This document shows, in pieces, positions 37,660 to 49,556 of a stretch of 64,000 bases of DNA. The stretch lies in contig JAFBJZ010000847.1 in the NCBI GenBank assembly GCA_016785225.1, positions 62,001 through 126,000 on the forward strand, written 5' to 3'. Position numbers and translations under genes: made by a program. Numbering within the stretch: the first letter of the stretch is position 1; each line of letters starts with the position of its first letter. The stretch comes from Psettodes erumei. Taxonomy: Eukaryota > Chordata > Actinopteri > Pleuronectiformes > Psettodidae. Under the pieces are notes generated by a model, which saw nothing but the letters and a program-made list of their open reading frames with translations, was not told where the DNA came from and made no database searches.

Positions 37660-39632
37660 ACAGTGCTTCCCAAGAGAGCTAATGCAAGCAGGCACAAAGG
37701 CCACCCAGATGGCACAGAAGATCAGCATGCTGAAGATGAACAGTTTGGCTTCATTAAGGTTGTCAGGGGTCTCCTTGGCGGAAAGGCCAAGAGGAGGAAG
37801 AGACAGGCCACCAGGTCAGTGTAACCCAGAACAAGTGAGAAGCCCACCACAGAGCACAGAGCACATTCAGGAATAAGCTTGGATCCCAAGTGGTCCATAA
37901 TGACTTTTTCTGCAGGCTGAGGAGGAGCCAGGGTCAGCACACAGCACATTGGAATATAATGTTAGGTCAAGAAATGGAGAGGGATATATATTATAGTATA
38001 TTATTATATATTACCGGTGCATTGGTAATAAACGAAGGTGGTGAATGTGGCATATGTCACTGCTACTGCTAGTAATAGTAGTAGTACTAGAAAATTTCCT
38101 TGATGTATTAATAATCTATGCAGGGTTCCCTCGAAATTCCTTTTAATTTCTCAAAATCTGCATGCATGGATGACATGGATTTAGTTTTTTAAAGCTCTTA
38201 ACTTTTACTGAGGAGCATAAATTTGTATTTTTGGGTTTCATTGTTGAGGTGATTGCTGCATGAACTGGAAGAAGAACTATTCTCCAGGTATTAATGTGTA
38301 TTTATTCAACTAACAAAATGAGGCTTCCAAAGTATCTGTTTTGTTCCACATTTCTCCCTCAGCATAAGGCAGACAAGTCAAAGCAGCAGACAGGTCTCTC
38401 TTTCTGTCCTTGTACCAAGGGGACAAGGACTGCACAGACAATACTGAGAATTCAAAAGCATAGACACTCACATATTGAATTTCTGGATAATTAAAAGAGG
38501 GACTGATTATGAAAAAAGCTAATGTCTGCTGCCTCCTCCCCACCACTATATCCCTGTCAGTGTGAACATTTGGACCCTGGTGGGGAGACAACCAACTGTG
38601 ACAAACTCCATTGTCCCTTGAGCTGTAACATGGAGGTTGATGATACTGAGTGAAGCAGACAGGTCTCTGTTCTCATCAAAATTCATCTTTTCCTTTAAAG
38701 GGTTGTGAAGTTCACTTCTTACAGGTAGTGGGTTATCTGAGAGAGAAAAAAGTTGTTTCCTGTTGCTCCTGAAATGATAACATTTGTGATATCTAAAGAT
38801 AGTAGGATTTTGTTTACTTGAACGGGCAGAAGCTTCTAGACATCAGGTCACTGGCCTTCCAGGAAAGGACTTTTTCCAGACTCACAGGCCAGTGTGTCTT
38901 TTACTGCCTAAAAAACAGTGTCACAGCTTTTTAGGCAATGTGAGTGTCTTCTTGGCTGAGGCACACTTGTGTTCACACCATCCCCAGTGCCTAAGTGACT
39001 CATCGCAGAGAATAGATAAACAAAAAAGTAATCACATTGAATGAAGTTTCAATTGACTGTCTCAACATCAGTTATGATCACCTATGACCTCTGAGTCTGA
39101 GCACAATGTCTGTCCCTGGCCAACACTAAGAGAGTATCCAAGCACTGTTTCCCAGAGTTGCTTCAATCAAGGTTCAGAGCTGGGTGAACTCAGGCTGGGA
39201 TTAATGCAAGCCAGAAAGGCTCAGAGTCTAGGGATATCAGACTTCCGTAGAGCAGATCCTATTTTCCCAGCCAGCAAGGAAACTCAAACAGGACTATAAA
39301 TAACCCAAGCATCATATAGTACTGTAGCACAGTATTAGATGTAATTCACAATTAAACAAGCACATGAAGTGCTTGTATCAGCAACAATAACTGGCAGTGA
39401 AGGAACTGATCTGTATTCTGAGTTTGCCAGATAAACTAACATAGTAGTTACTATAGCCATGGGTCAGAAAATCCAACTCAGGCTGCAGTGACTTCATGTG
39501 AACAGGGAACAAGCCCCTGATCCCTACATCTCCTGCCTTGTAAACACTACCCAGAGTAGACTTTGCAATCAGATGGCAGGGCAGTGAAGCAGCAGAGCAC
39601 AGATATGCATCACTTAGAAGATAGGAGTGCAC
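37660..39632 (-). pseudogene. Decayed OlfC/V2R-like receptor pseudogene
   Basis: Remnants in correct exon order on the minus strand. Exon 1 at about 39455..39632 has KAGDVGIRGLFPVH and MKSLQPELDF, matching GD.IIGGLF..H of intact genes. Exon 3 part at about 38820..39300 has KSDIPRL, INPSLSSPSSEP, LKQLWETVLGYSLS and CESGKSPFLEGQ, with several stops. Exon 4 at about 38590..38735 has NFDENRDLSA and QGTMEFVTVG. Exon 5 at about 38344..38445 has RPVCCFD, then PYAEGEMWNKTD after a frame change. Exon 6 part at about 37660..37950 has PECALCSVVGFSLVLGY, then NEAKLFIFSMLIFCAIWV in another frame. Exon 2 and the first and last helices are not found. Many stops and frame breaks show it is dead. It shows the receptor cluster once reached nearer to neprilysin. 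Confidence 0.85.
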
Positions 39633-40708
39633 TGAGGGAAATCCAAATGAAAAACAAAGTTAAATAGTATTTATTAGTTAACACAAGACATACTATATGC
39701 GTATAAACAGCCTGATAAAAGTGGTGAATGTAAGAGCAAAATAAAAACAGCTCCACTTAATCCACCTAAATTTCCATTCTGTCTCTATTTTATGCTCACT
39801 ACGCAAACTCAACTCACAAACACAAAGGGAAGATACTTGCTCTGAGCAGCAGTGGTTGTTGGGCTTTTCCCACCACACCACAGGAAGGAAGAGGAGGGTA
39901 ATGAATCTGATATCCAAAAATCACTGCCACAAGGCAGGGTAATCTGTTTCTGGTTTAGCAGGAGGAGAAAATTAGTCTTGTTTTCGAATGACGAGAATAC
40001 AAGCTACAGTAAAGGAGGAACACCCAGGTGTTTCCTCCAGATTACTGGGGACAGCTGTTTCAAGATAGACGATGCAATTGAAATTTCTCTAACCTTAATG
40101 ATAAGACCTGAAACACCCGATGATTTCAGGCGATGTGTCTAGAGGCATCAGTAGATGTATGTACACAGAGACACTGGAGCTTGTGGTGTAAGCAACTGCC
40201 TTTTTTTCTTTTTGAAAGATTTTATGAAACACATGAGTAAAACTACTTTTTGATGGTTACCAACAACCACACGCTTCAGTAATAGCAGGGGTTGGTGAAA
40301 ATCCAAGTAATCATACAATCAATTTGACCCCATATCTTTCAAATCTCACCATACTGATGACGGGCTCTATATGTGGGCATGTAAGGGTACTTGTGTAGAT
40401 GTACAATTATCAGGAGGAATAGATTAGAGAGGCCTATTAGAGATGAGAGGGTGAGAAGGAGAAAGAGAGAGCTGTCATTTTCAGGAGCAGGCCCTCTCAG
40501 TGACAAGTGTTCATCCAATTATACCATGAGTGTGCTCTCTTCTCCACTCACCGTTTCCTCCTCTCTTTCTTCCCATACCCTCCACTTTCTAGACCAGCTG
40601 ATCTATCTCTTCCCCTGCTCCTCTTATTTAGCCTATTTGATGATTCCAAAAAAAGTTTTGAGTAATTACTGCCCCTCTCCTCTCCTCTGTCTGCCCTCTT
40701 CCTAGCCT

Positions 40709-40880
40709 TTAAAGAAATTGTTTTGGAAATGTACTTTTTGTACATTTTGGGGGGGGAAACGTATTTGCTTGCTAGATGAGATGAGAACATTGACTTATGT
40801 GTATGTTCATCATAAAGTTGGAGTCAAAAGCTGGTAAACTAAGCAAATTATAAATCCTGACAGAGGGAAACAGTCTGCCA
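40709..40880 (+). repeat. Dispersed fish repeat (short nonautonomous element), copy 1a
   Basis: AAAGAAATTGTTTTGGAAAT and TTTTGGGGGGGGAAACGTAT then TTGCTTGCTAGATGAGATGA match, from memory, the start of a common teleost repeat ('TTTTGGGAAATACGCTTATT..CTTTCTTGCCGAGAGTTAGATGAGAAGATTGA'). It faces copy 1b in opposite orientation. Confidence 0.5.
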
Positions 40881-40989
40881 ACTGCAATTTGTGGTTTTAT
40901 GGCTATTAATGTGCATACCACAAAACTGCAACTTGGTTCTAGACATCTGTTTATGTACAGGTTAGATATGATATCATGTGTTAAGAAGT

Positions 40990-41155
40990 GTGCTTGAGAG
41001 GTGCTGTTAGGTGGATTTTATCACTGTACGACCTGTTAGCTGTTTCTCTAAGCTAATCTATCTGGCTGCTGGCACTAACTACCTTTGAAAGTGGTACTGA
41101 TCCTGTCATTTCGCTACCAATAAGAAAATGAATAAGCATATTCCTGAGTACCTTA
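40990..41155 (-). repeat. Dispersed fish repeat, copy 1b (inverted relative to 1a)
   Basis: GAGAGGTGCTGTTAGGTGGA, then CTAAGCTAATCTATCTGG and CTGCTGGCACTAACTACC, then CTACCAATAAGAAAATGAAT and AAGCATATTCC. This is the same family as 48355-48540, in the same (minus) sense. Degenerate. Confidence 0.5.
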
Positions 41156-42164
41156 ACAATTCCTGCATTTAGTACCAAGCTACTACACAAGGCTTGGGTC
41201 TACTTTACCATTTACTGCAAATTCCTCGATTGTACTCGATTGAAAATTAGAGGAGGCCAAGTATGTGTCAAGTATTTTTTCCTTGATATTTCAGTTATTG
41301 ATATTCAGTTACTTTCCTTTTTGTTTGATCTTGTTTATGCTTTAAACATGATGTGTTTTGCACCTTTTGTTGCAAGTGAACCTTTACTTTTTTACCTCAC
41401 AACTATAAATGAACAAATAAACTTGACTTGCCTGCTTTACTTAAAACACAAATGGTGGTGACTCAATTTACATAAGACATCATTTATTCATCATTTATTT
41501 GTTTCCCTGTACCTTTAATATTGACCCAAATGACTTACTGGCCTGAATGAAAAAGACCCACATTACCCTTGAGAGACAAACTTGCCAGCCCCAGCTGTAG
41601 CAGCTTCCCCATGGGGATATTGGAAAAGGAGCCCTGGGCTCAGCACATCTGTGACAAGGTCCATGGAGAAAATTATGTGGTGGGAATAGCCTCACCTACC
41701 CCCCCAAAAAAGAGCACAATTTAAGACGCTGCCAGAGATATAATGTTTTTTATGAATGCCGAGGAGAGGGACAGGATTAAGGTAGATGGGACCCATGAAG
41801 GGCTAAGAATGGATTAGATTCAAAGTCCAGCAGATTTGTACCACCCAGCTCTGCCGGACGCCAACATAAACTCTGCACAGCATGGAGCCTGGCAGTGTAC
41901 CCATCACAACAAAAAGATTAGAGCAGACATAGGTGCCATGAACAAAAGTGGTATGAAACCTACATTCCACCCAGATGACTGAGACATAACATGCGCAAGA
42001 GTTGAAGGTAATAAATCTTTCCTCATCCAACACTTTGTTATTGTTTCCATATTTGTCTATCTAGCTGTGAGTCCACCAGCTTCATCCCACAAAATCATCC
42101 CCCTTCTGCTGATGGTAGTATGTATGTTTGAGTTTTGAGTTTTCCTCACAAGTTCATTAGTTGT

Positions 42165-42250
42165 GATTTTGAATGAACCATTAGATTGATTGCCATGAAA
42201 CTTGGTACAGACATACATGTCTCCCTCAATGAATTGTAACTTAACTGAGG
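42165..42250 (+). repeat. Dispersed fish repeat fragment
   Basis: TTGATTGCCATGAAACTTGG, then ACAGACATACATGTCTCCCT and CAATGAATTGTAACTTAAC. It resembles a widespread percomorph repeat ('GATTGGCATGAAATTTGGT.CAGACATTCATGTTCCCCTCAGGATGAATTGTAATAACTTTGG'). Match from memory. Confidence 0.45.
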
Positions 42251-43563
42251 AAGATAAAAATGGGCTTGGCCAGTGAAGCTGTGCTCCACTATCAGACAAG
42301 TTTATCATTAAGCTGCATGCCACATATGTACTTTCCACTTTAATCCACATCCTCCATTTAGACAGTATATAGCATGTAAAGAAGCAAAACAAACAAAAAT
42401 AAAAAATAAAAAAAATACCGTCCATCTGTTCATCTTTCATCTTTCCAGGCATGCTGCAGCCTTTGCCTGTGTGTTTGTTCTACAAATTGATTTTGAATTT
42501 CTTTCTTTGGCAGAAAAGAGGTGTGTCTGGAAGAAATTGAATTCACAGAATTTCTCCTTCCCTGGGACACATGGTAGAAAAGATCATCTATCTCTTTTCT
42601 TTATATTCATTTTGTATTGGATATGCCTCTTTTGACAGATGTGAAAAGTCTGGTACAAAAGTGAGCTATGGATTGCAATGGATGTCTGCCTTGATTTAGT
42701 GGTAAAGCTTCCTTTGACATGAGTAATTGTCTGACCTGTAATGAATTGATCAAATAAACATGTCAGTGGTTTTCTGTCCTTCAGTTCAACGTGATATAAT
42801 CTTGAATTCCAGTAAGTCTACCATCAAAACACCCTGCTTTTTCTACGGACAATGTCAGATGTGGTACATTCCAGTTTTTGTGCATTCAGCCCACTGCATT
42901 TCAAAAAGATTACAGCATTTTGTAACTAAGCAGAATGGATACACCTGAGTGTGTGCATGTGTTTACACATCTGTGTCCTCTCTGTATTGATGTCACACAG
43001 CTGGGCAGAAACGATATCATATGTTGGGTGTGGTGATGACATTGCCATGGTTACCACAAGTCTGTATTTATTTATTTTGGCACATCGCTGAATTCAACAT
43101 GAAAGCTGAATATAGTGCAACCTCAAATACTTCAAACAGGATTTGGAGTTTAGCTAAAAGCAATCAAACGACTCCTGTTTAGCCAAACATGTCAGCTCAT
43201 AAGTTGCCATTACAACTGAGCCTCCAGATCTGTAATGGCAGCACTGTCAGCTAAAGAGCATTTTGAAGTCTGCATTTAATAACAGGGAATTAGATTGTCT
43301 GGTTGTTGCTGCAGATTGTGCCACTTTCAGTAGGCAGTCCATGTAAGCCTGATGAGCCTGCACAGGCTAAATAAGCCTATACACTTTGTGTCATGCTGAA
43401 CATGTGCACCAGACGCAAACATCACTCCGACAGGGTAATGAGGTAGAGATGGAAACTCTCTGTACCACAGCAATGCATTAGCATTTGCAGAGACACACGC
43501 TGGATGCATAAACTCTTGCACACACAAGTTCAACATGTACAGTCATACACATGCAGCTTGTAT

Positions 43564-43582
43564 TAAAACACACACACACACT
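43564..43582. repeat. (CA)n microsatellite
   Basis: Short CA run. A looser CA-rich stretch lies at 45780-45870. Confidence 0.7.
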
Positions 43583-46500
43583 ACTTTTTGGAAATTCAGA
43601 AGCATCTGATTCTGTGTACCTATAGTTCCTTAATTATGTGTTTATGCTGTTAAATGCCCAATACGTTCACTTCAGTTACATCACAAAACTACATCTTGCT
43701 ACTACTCATCAAGCTGCACACACACCCCTCCCAGCTCTCACAGCCAGCATCAATTTGGCATTTCTGTCCTCAAATACATAATTATGCAGGTACACCACAT
43801 GGTGCTGTGTAACAAGGTCCACCAGGTGCGGCACATTATGCTGTGTGTCTACTATTTAGATTGTGTGTTTATTGCTGTGCTGTTTGTTTAGTGGAATGCA
43901 GTCATTTGGCGAAAATTAGGAAAATACGTGATTAGGGCCCCAAAATTACAGATGTTCCATCCCAAAATGAGGCTAACCAGTGTCATAGAAATGTTAAAAC
44001 ATGCTGAACAACAGCAGGGTTAATAGTCATAGTAATGTAGTCATAATAATAAAGGGGGTGTTTGTACAATTCAAGCTTTTTAAAAAATTGAGTGTGGAAA
44101 ATGTATTAAAATATGTTATACAAAAATATACTATTCTTCCAAATGGTATCCGCAATAAAAAGCAGTAGCATATATAGCAGTTTAGCAGTAGTGTTTTTTA
44201 GGCATAGTCTAGGAACAACCCACGCTAAGGAAGGCCCTGGGGTAGAGGGTATAGCTAAGTCTCATTTGGTCTTAAACCTGTTTTGGGACCACAAAAAAGG
44301 CTGAGCTGTTCACTGACTCACAGGAAATCCACAAGTTTGTTACCACAACAGCTTTAGACCAGATCCAGCTGTGCTGTAGAAGAAATCAATAAAACCTAAG
44401 GATAAAGTCACATACCAAAAACCACAAATAGAATGATGTGATCTTATTGTGTAACTTCAGAGCTGCCACACAAGGTAAAGCTATGAAAGCAACAAATTTA
44501 TAGAAGCATTATAAACAGTCCAGACTTCTCTAGATTAAAGTATAAAGATTGCACGAGTCTCTTTACAAAGCTCTCCAAACAGCAAAACTCTCCAAAACAT
44601 ATGCCAGTTTATACCTGTGTGATCTACTTGCCATTTGAGACTAGTGTGTCTGGGTATCAGAAGTGTGTAACGATGCAAGAAACTGCAGAGCTGCTGTGCT
44701 TATGGATTATCTGGCCTAATGAGACCATCAAAATGGAAAGCAAAAGGGAGCCTGTAACAAAGAGAAGTCCCACAGAGTACTGCAGGTCAAAAAGAAGTGT
44801 CATTTCCCGTTGTGACAGGAAATGTGTTACATCAGATGAACCAATTAAGTGCTTTGACCTTCAAGCAAGTCCTGGACTTGAAGTAGTTAATTAGAATTGC
44901 ATGGTCTAAAGAGTCACTGACTGCACTAAAATGTAAAAGTAATGAAACTGATCTTTCACCTGTCTGCTCCTAAAAGAGATCAATTGTTACTTTAATGACA
45001 GCAGTCTCTGTAACTTTTTAATACCCTCACTGGATTTCTGTATGAATGTTGCTGAAAAAACTACTGAAACTACTTCTAGAATTCGTGGATTATAGTTGTA
45101 TTTTTTTTACTTGAAATGATTAATGCCCCTATTTGTTGGGGAGAGAAGCCAAAAATGCTGCGAGAGTGCATAATTGAATAATAAAATGAAAGGGCAAGTG
45201 CACTGCAGTAGCCTGGTCAAAATGTGAAAAAAGGAATGTTTTTCTCCAGATTGCTAAATTGTACAAATGGTGTGAATTAGATGTTGGTACCAGAACTGGT
45301 GTCTCAGCGCATTCCAGCAATCCAGTGCAGAAATCAACAGAAACTAAAAGAAACTGGATCTTCTATTTTGATGTAAGTCATATTTTGTGTACTCTTAAGT
45401 CAAACACCATAGGATGAGATGAACAGCATGGATATGTTAAACAACCACAGGATGTCACTGTTTGACATTACTTTCTTTGTTTTTATGTACGAATGCCTGA
45501 AATTATGTTGGTATTAAAGCTGTGTCAACTGGAACTTTTTACATAAAATTCAGCCACTTTAAAATCAGAACAGGTGGTTATTATCAGTGGCCTTTAACAA
45601 TGAGGGCACAGTGAGAGTGTGCTTCATAGTTAGAGCTCCTTTCAAACCACATGCACTCTGCCCACTCATAATTACATGAAATGATTTCTCTCTTGTGATC
45701 CTAATGCACAGTGTGAACTTGTATATGTCTCTATGCAAATGCTTGTTTTTCTGCACATGTTCTCTATGGGGTGCACACCTCAGACACCCACATGCTCCCC
45801 CAAACACTGCCACACACACAGGCATTCCTGAGGTTGCATGCCTGCCCCCCCAGTACACACACACATACCACTGGACCCACTGTTAGGGTCGCCCAAAGGG
45901 CACATGAAGGAAAGCCGAGTTGTTTTATGACTAGAGGGCAACACAGAGGAGCACGACTTTGTATTTAGAGAAAAGACAAAAGTGGGTCTAGCATGGGTGA
46001 CTGAAAGCAGTCTTTAAGATAAAACTTTTAAAGTGCAAGTGTTAATTTAATTTTTTTTTTCTATTGATTTATTTTCAGATTGATTTTCAATCAAGTGATT
46101 CCTCTCCCTCATTAAGTTTAAAAGCTACAAACATCATGCTCTGTTACTTCAGGATGAAACATCAGCAGGCTAATATAGTGTTCAAAGTGCAAAACACTCT
46201 TCCAGGAACATGCTGAGGTGTTGTAATGTTAGCTTTGACGTAAGATAGCATAACTGCTAATGACAGGGAGGGTGAGACGCACGAGGAGAGTGGGTGGTGT
46301 GAACCTTCAGTTGTCTGCCAAAGTGCTACCAGCCAAAGAGAGTGAAAGGGGAAGCCAGGCAGTAAATACATAACTGCTATTCAGCTGAAAAACAATACTT
46401 GAATAAATCTGAGAGAGAGAGGAAGAAATAAATTGCACAAACAGGCAGGCTTGTTTTTATACTCCTACTGTAAATGAGACAAAGTGTGAGTACCAAATGA

Positions 46501-48354
46501 ACATTTAGAAAAGTCCACACTGGTGACATTTTGTGGAATGTGGAGCATGTCCCAAAAATGCCACTGGTCAGCTACACCAATCACAGGTGGAGCATTCACA
46601 TTAGAAATGTTTATTGAAACAATGTGGCGTGAACCACTAATGGCAGAGGTTTATATAGTATCTTGTGGTAACATCTTTTAAAAGCCAAGAAATAAATACA
46701 ATAGAGGTCAGGAACTTCCCAACTTTACTTTTGTATATTTGCACAAGTGTGTGTCAGTCCTCGCCCCTGCTACACTCCCCCATTCCTCAAGACATTTTTG
46801 ACACTCGCCTTCAAAATCTGGCCACATTTCTGGTGCCTGGTATCCTGTCCTATGCATGTGTGTCATAAGCATGTCTTATAATTCTCTTTGGCTGTCTCTT
46901 TTACCTCCAAAACTCTTGAAGAGTTCTTTTATTGTCTTATTCCCTATTCATCTCGTTTGCATCTCCAGTTTCAGTGCTGGGAACAGGCCATCCCTGTGCC
47001 ATAAAGATATTGCACATTAATTTGTTTGCATTGTGCCTTTGACCAACATCACATATTAGCCCATGCTCCCACAATGCTTACAGGTCCAATTAGTTTGGTG
47101 TGGGCCAATGCTGCATTTAAAGTAACTCTTTTTCCCCTCTCTATGGAAATTACAAAATTAAAGTAAACTATCATTTCCTAATGCCCCCCTTAGGTCAACA
47201 ATACTGTATAAATGAAACAGAATGTAGGAATGTCTCTATAGTTTAACCCTCTTTTAAGAAGATCACAGGCTGTATTAGGTAAAGGCCAAAATGAATACTG
47301 ATGAATTTCTGCTTTGGTGTAGAACATTTTATCTCTACATATGAAGTCTCCAAAGTCCAGAAAAAATCAGTGAACCATCTAAGTCCAACATTAAAAATGT
47401 TACTCATTTTGAGGCTTAAAATGTGATATAACATTGTGTCTGATTTGAGCATATATAAATGTGTGTGTGTAAAAAAAAAACCCACACATGCGCAAACCTT
47501 GTAGAACAGCTTGCCTGTAGAGTCAGTGTGTTATTTAAAGATTTATTTTGAAAGGAAAAAAAATGCTCCTCAAGATGACCCATCACCCATTGTTATAAAG
47601 TATCTAAATACAGGCAACTGAGGTATATCTGTCTTTCTACAGGTGGAGTGTGTGACAGAGAGAGGCAGAAAAAAGAAAGCGTGAGGGGAGTGAGTGACAG
47701 TGACGGAAAGACAGACAGCTGTCATGAACAATGATGAGAACAATTTCTATATAAAAAGGCAAAGGCAAAATATTACACAATTAACAACCTTCTATGACAG
47801 ATACGTTTTAATGTAGAAAATTATAAAGCAATATAAAACAGTGGACTGAAATCCACTGACTTCATACAACCCTCTGCATTCAGAAAAAATGCATGGACTT
47901 TAAAGAAAATAGGTAAGATAAACATCCCTTTGAAAGCTTAATTATATTATCATGCGTCAGCTGACTTTTGCTTGGGGTGTGTAAGAATCATTGAACAAAA
48001 AGGGCTCACTTCATGTGATTAAACCGGGATCAGTTTGAGAAATCACTGAACCTTTCTTTTGTTTGTTGGGAAGATCAAAAATCACTTTAATATTCATTTC
48101 ACATCAACAGACAGGAGAATGTTATCTCGGCCTTGCATGAACAAAAGAAACAGGAAGAACAGTTAGCCTTTCTTTGCCCAAAGTAAAACCAAATGATCTG
48201 CCCACCAACACTGCAAATTTAAAGCTCACAAATTACCATGATTTGTTTGTTTAATCCATAGTAAGATGTAAGTGTAAAGACTCCAAATCCTGGGGTCCTG
48301 TCATTCAATGACATTTTGATTATTCTAAGGATTAAACAAACTGGATAAAAAGTA

Positions 48355-48540
48355 TTATTTAGTGAGCTTTAGAGGTGTTTTCTTTCTTTTGGACAAAATC
48401 AGGCTAACTGTTTCCACTTTTGTGCTAAGCTAAGTTAGCTGGCTGCTGGCAATTCTGCCAGTACCTTCTCATCCAACTATTGGCAAGAAACTATATACTA
48501 TACCTATTTGTGAAAAAGATAAACTATTTCTTTAATGACG
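48355..48540 (-). repeat. Dispersed fish repeat (short nonautonomous element), copy 2
   Basis: GTGAGCTTTAGAGGTG, GGACAAAATCAGGCTAACTG, TTTCCACTTTTGTGCTAAGC, TAAGTTAGCTGGCTGCTGGC, TTGGCAAGAAACTATATAC and AAACTATTTCTTTAA match in order the common fish element (minus sense). It is the best preserved of the copies here. Confidence 0.6.
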
Positions 48541-49556
48541 TTGTCTTATCCTTTGTTCTCCTGTAGATATGCAGATACACTATCGCACACAACCGTTCAT
48601 GTAAGGCATACCAATTTGCTTGACATGATGACTAACAAAGACTGGTGAAGGCATAGACAGATTCATCCATACAAAAACACACAAGAGGCTCAGTAAATGT
48701 ATAAAAAGGGTCTGATGTCTATCGATTGTCAGCTCAGTGATTCGTGTCCAGCTGTCATCTTACAGAAAAGGCAAAAACTTCATTTTGGTTTATCTGACGC
48801 ACAGCTGATGAACAGCAGTCACCTGTCAGCTGCAGTTAAGTCATTAACATCAAATATAGAACAGTATAATGTAATACATGATTACAATTAACTACTTACT
48901 GGTCTATTCAACAAAATAAATTTTGATTTTCTGTAATAATAATTTACCTAATCTAGTTCTATGTATTAACAAAGAGTACAAGAGAGTACATTGTAGAGTG
49001 TATCAGTGTGTAGATGAAGGCTAAAAACCAGCTGAGGTTTTGTGAGAGGCACAGAGCTCAGTCCCACATACAGTACAGTGGTTCAGCCCTGTTACATGTG
49101 TATGAGTGTGAGTGGGTGTGTGGTATATTCTTATGCCAGTGGGTTTGAGCACACTGCCCCTCTCTTGCCGACAACTTTCACAGTATTGTGACTGAAATGC
49201 ACTCACGTACACATTGGCAGACTCACACATGATGAATACGACAAGATGAAAATGGAGAGGAAAATTAAAAAATACAAAGGAGCGATTGTTTCCAGTGAGT
49301 AGCAGAATAATCAGGCTGATTGAATGAACTACAGTATCAGAGTCGGAGAGACGGTTCTCTGTTCGTCCATGAGGGTGCAGTCCGCTGCGTTCCTCAGAGG
49401 AGGTTCAGTCCACCAACTCTGGTCCAATCAGTAAAGAGTCAAATCACTTCCCTGTAGCCACCCAAGAGTGATCCAGCAGTCAGAGGGGAGGGGTACTGTG
49501 AGGGGGGACAGGGATGACCCACAGTCTGTACAGTCCCCATCCTTGAGGTCTGTGGA

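Larger units (their letters stand above)
39640..49556. other. Gene-poor intergenic region between the pseudogene and neprilysin
   Basis: About 10 kb with no convincing coding exon. ORFs are at most about 130 codons and show no family motif. It contains several dispersed repeat copies (40709-41155, 42165-42250, 48355-48540) and CA repeats near 43565 and 45855. Confidence 0.55.

Noticed and set aside
42057..42452. 131-codon minus-strand ORF
   Set aside because: It overlaps a dispersed repeat fragment and has no recognisable domain.
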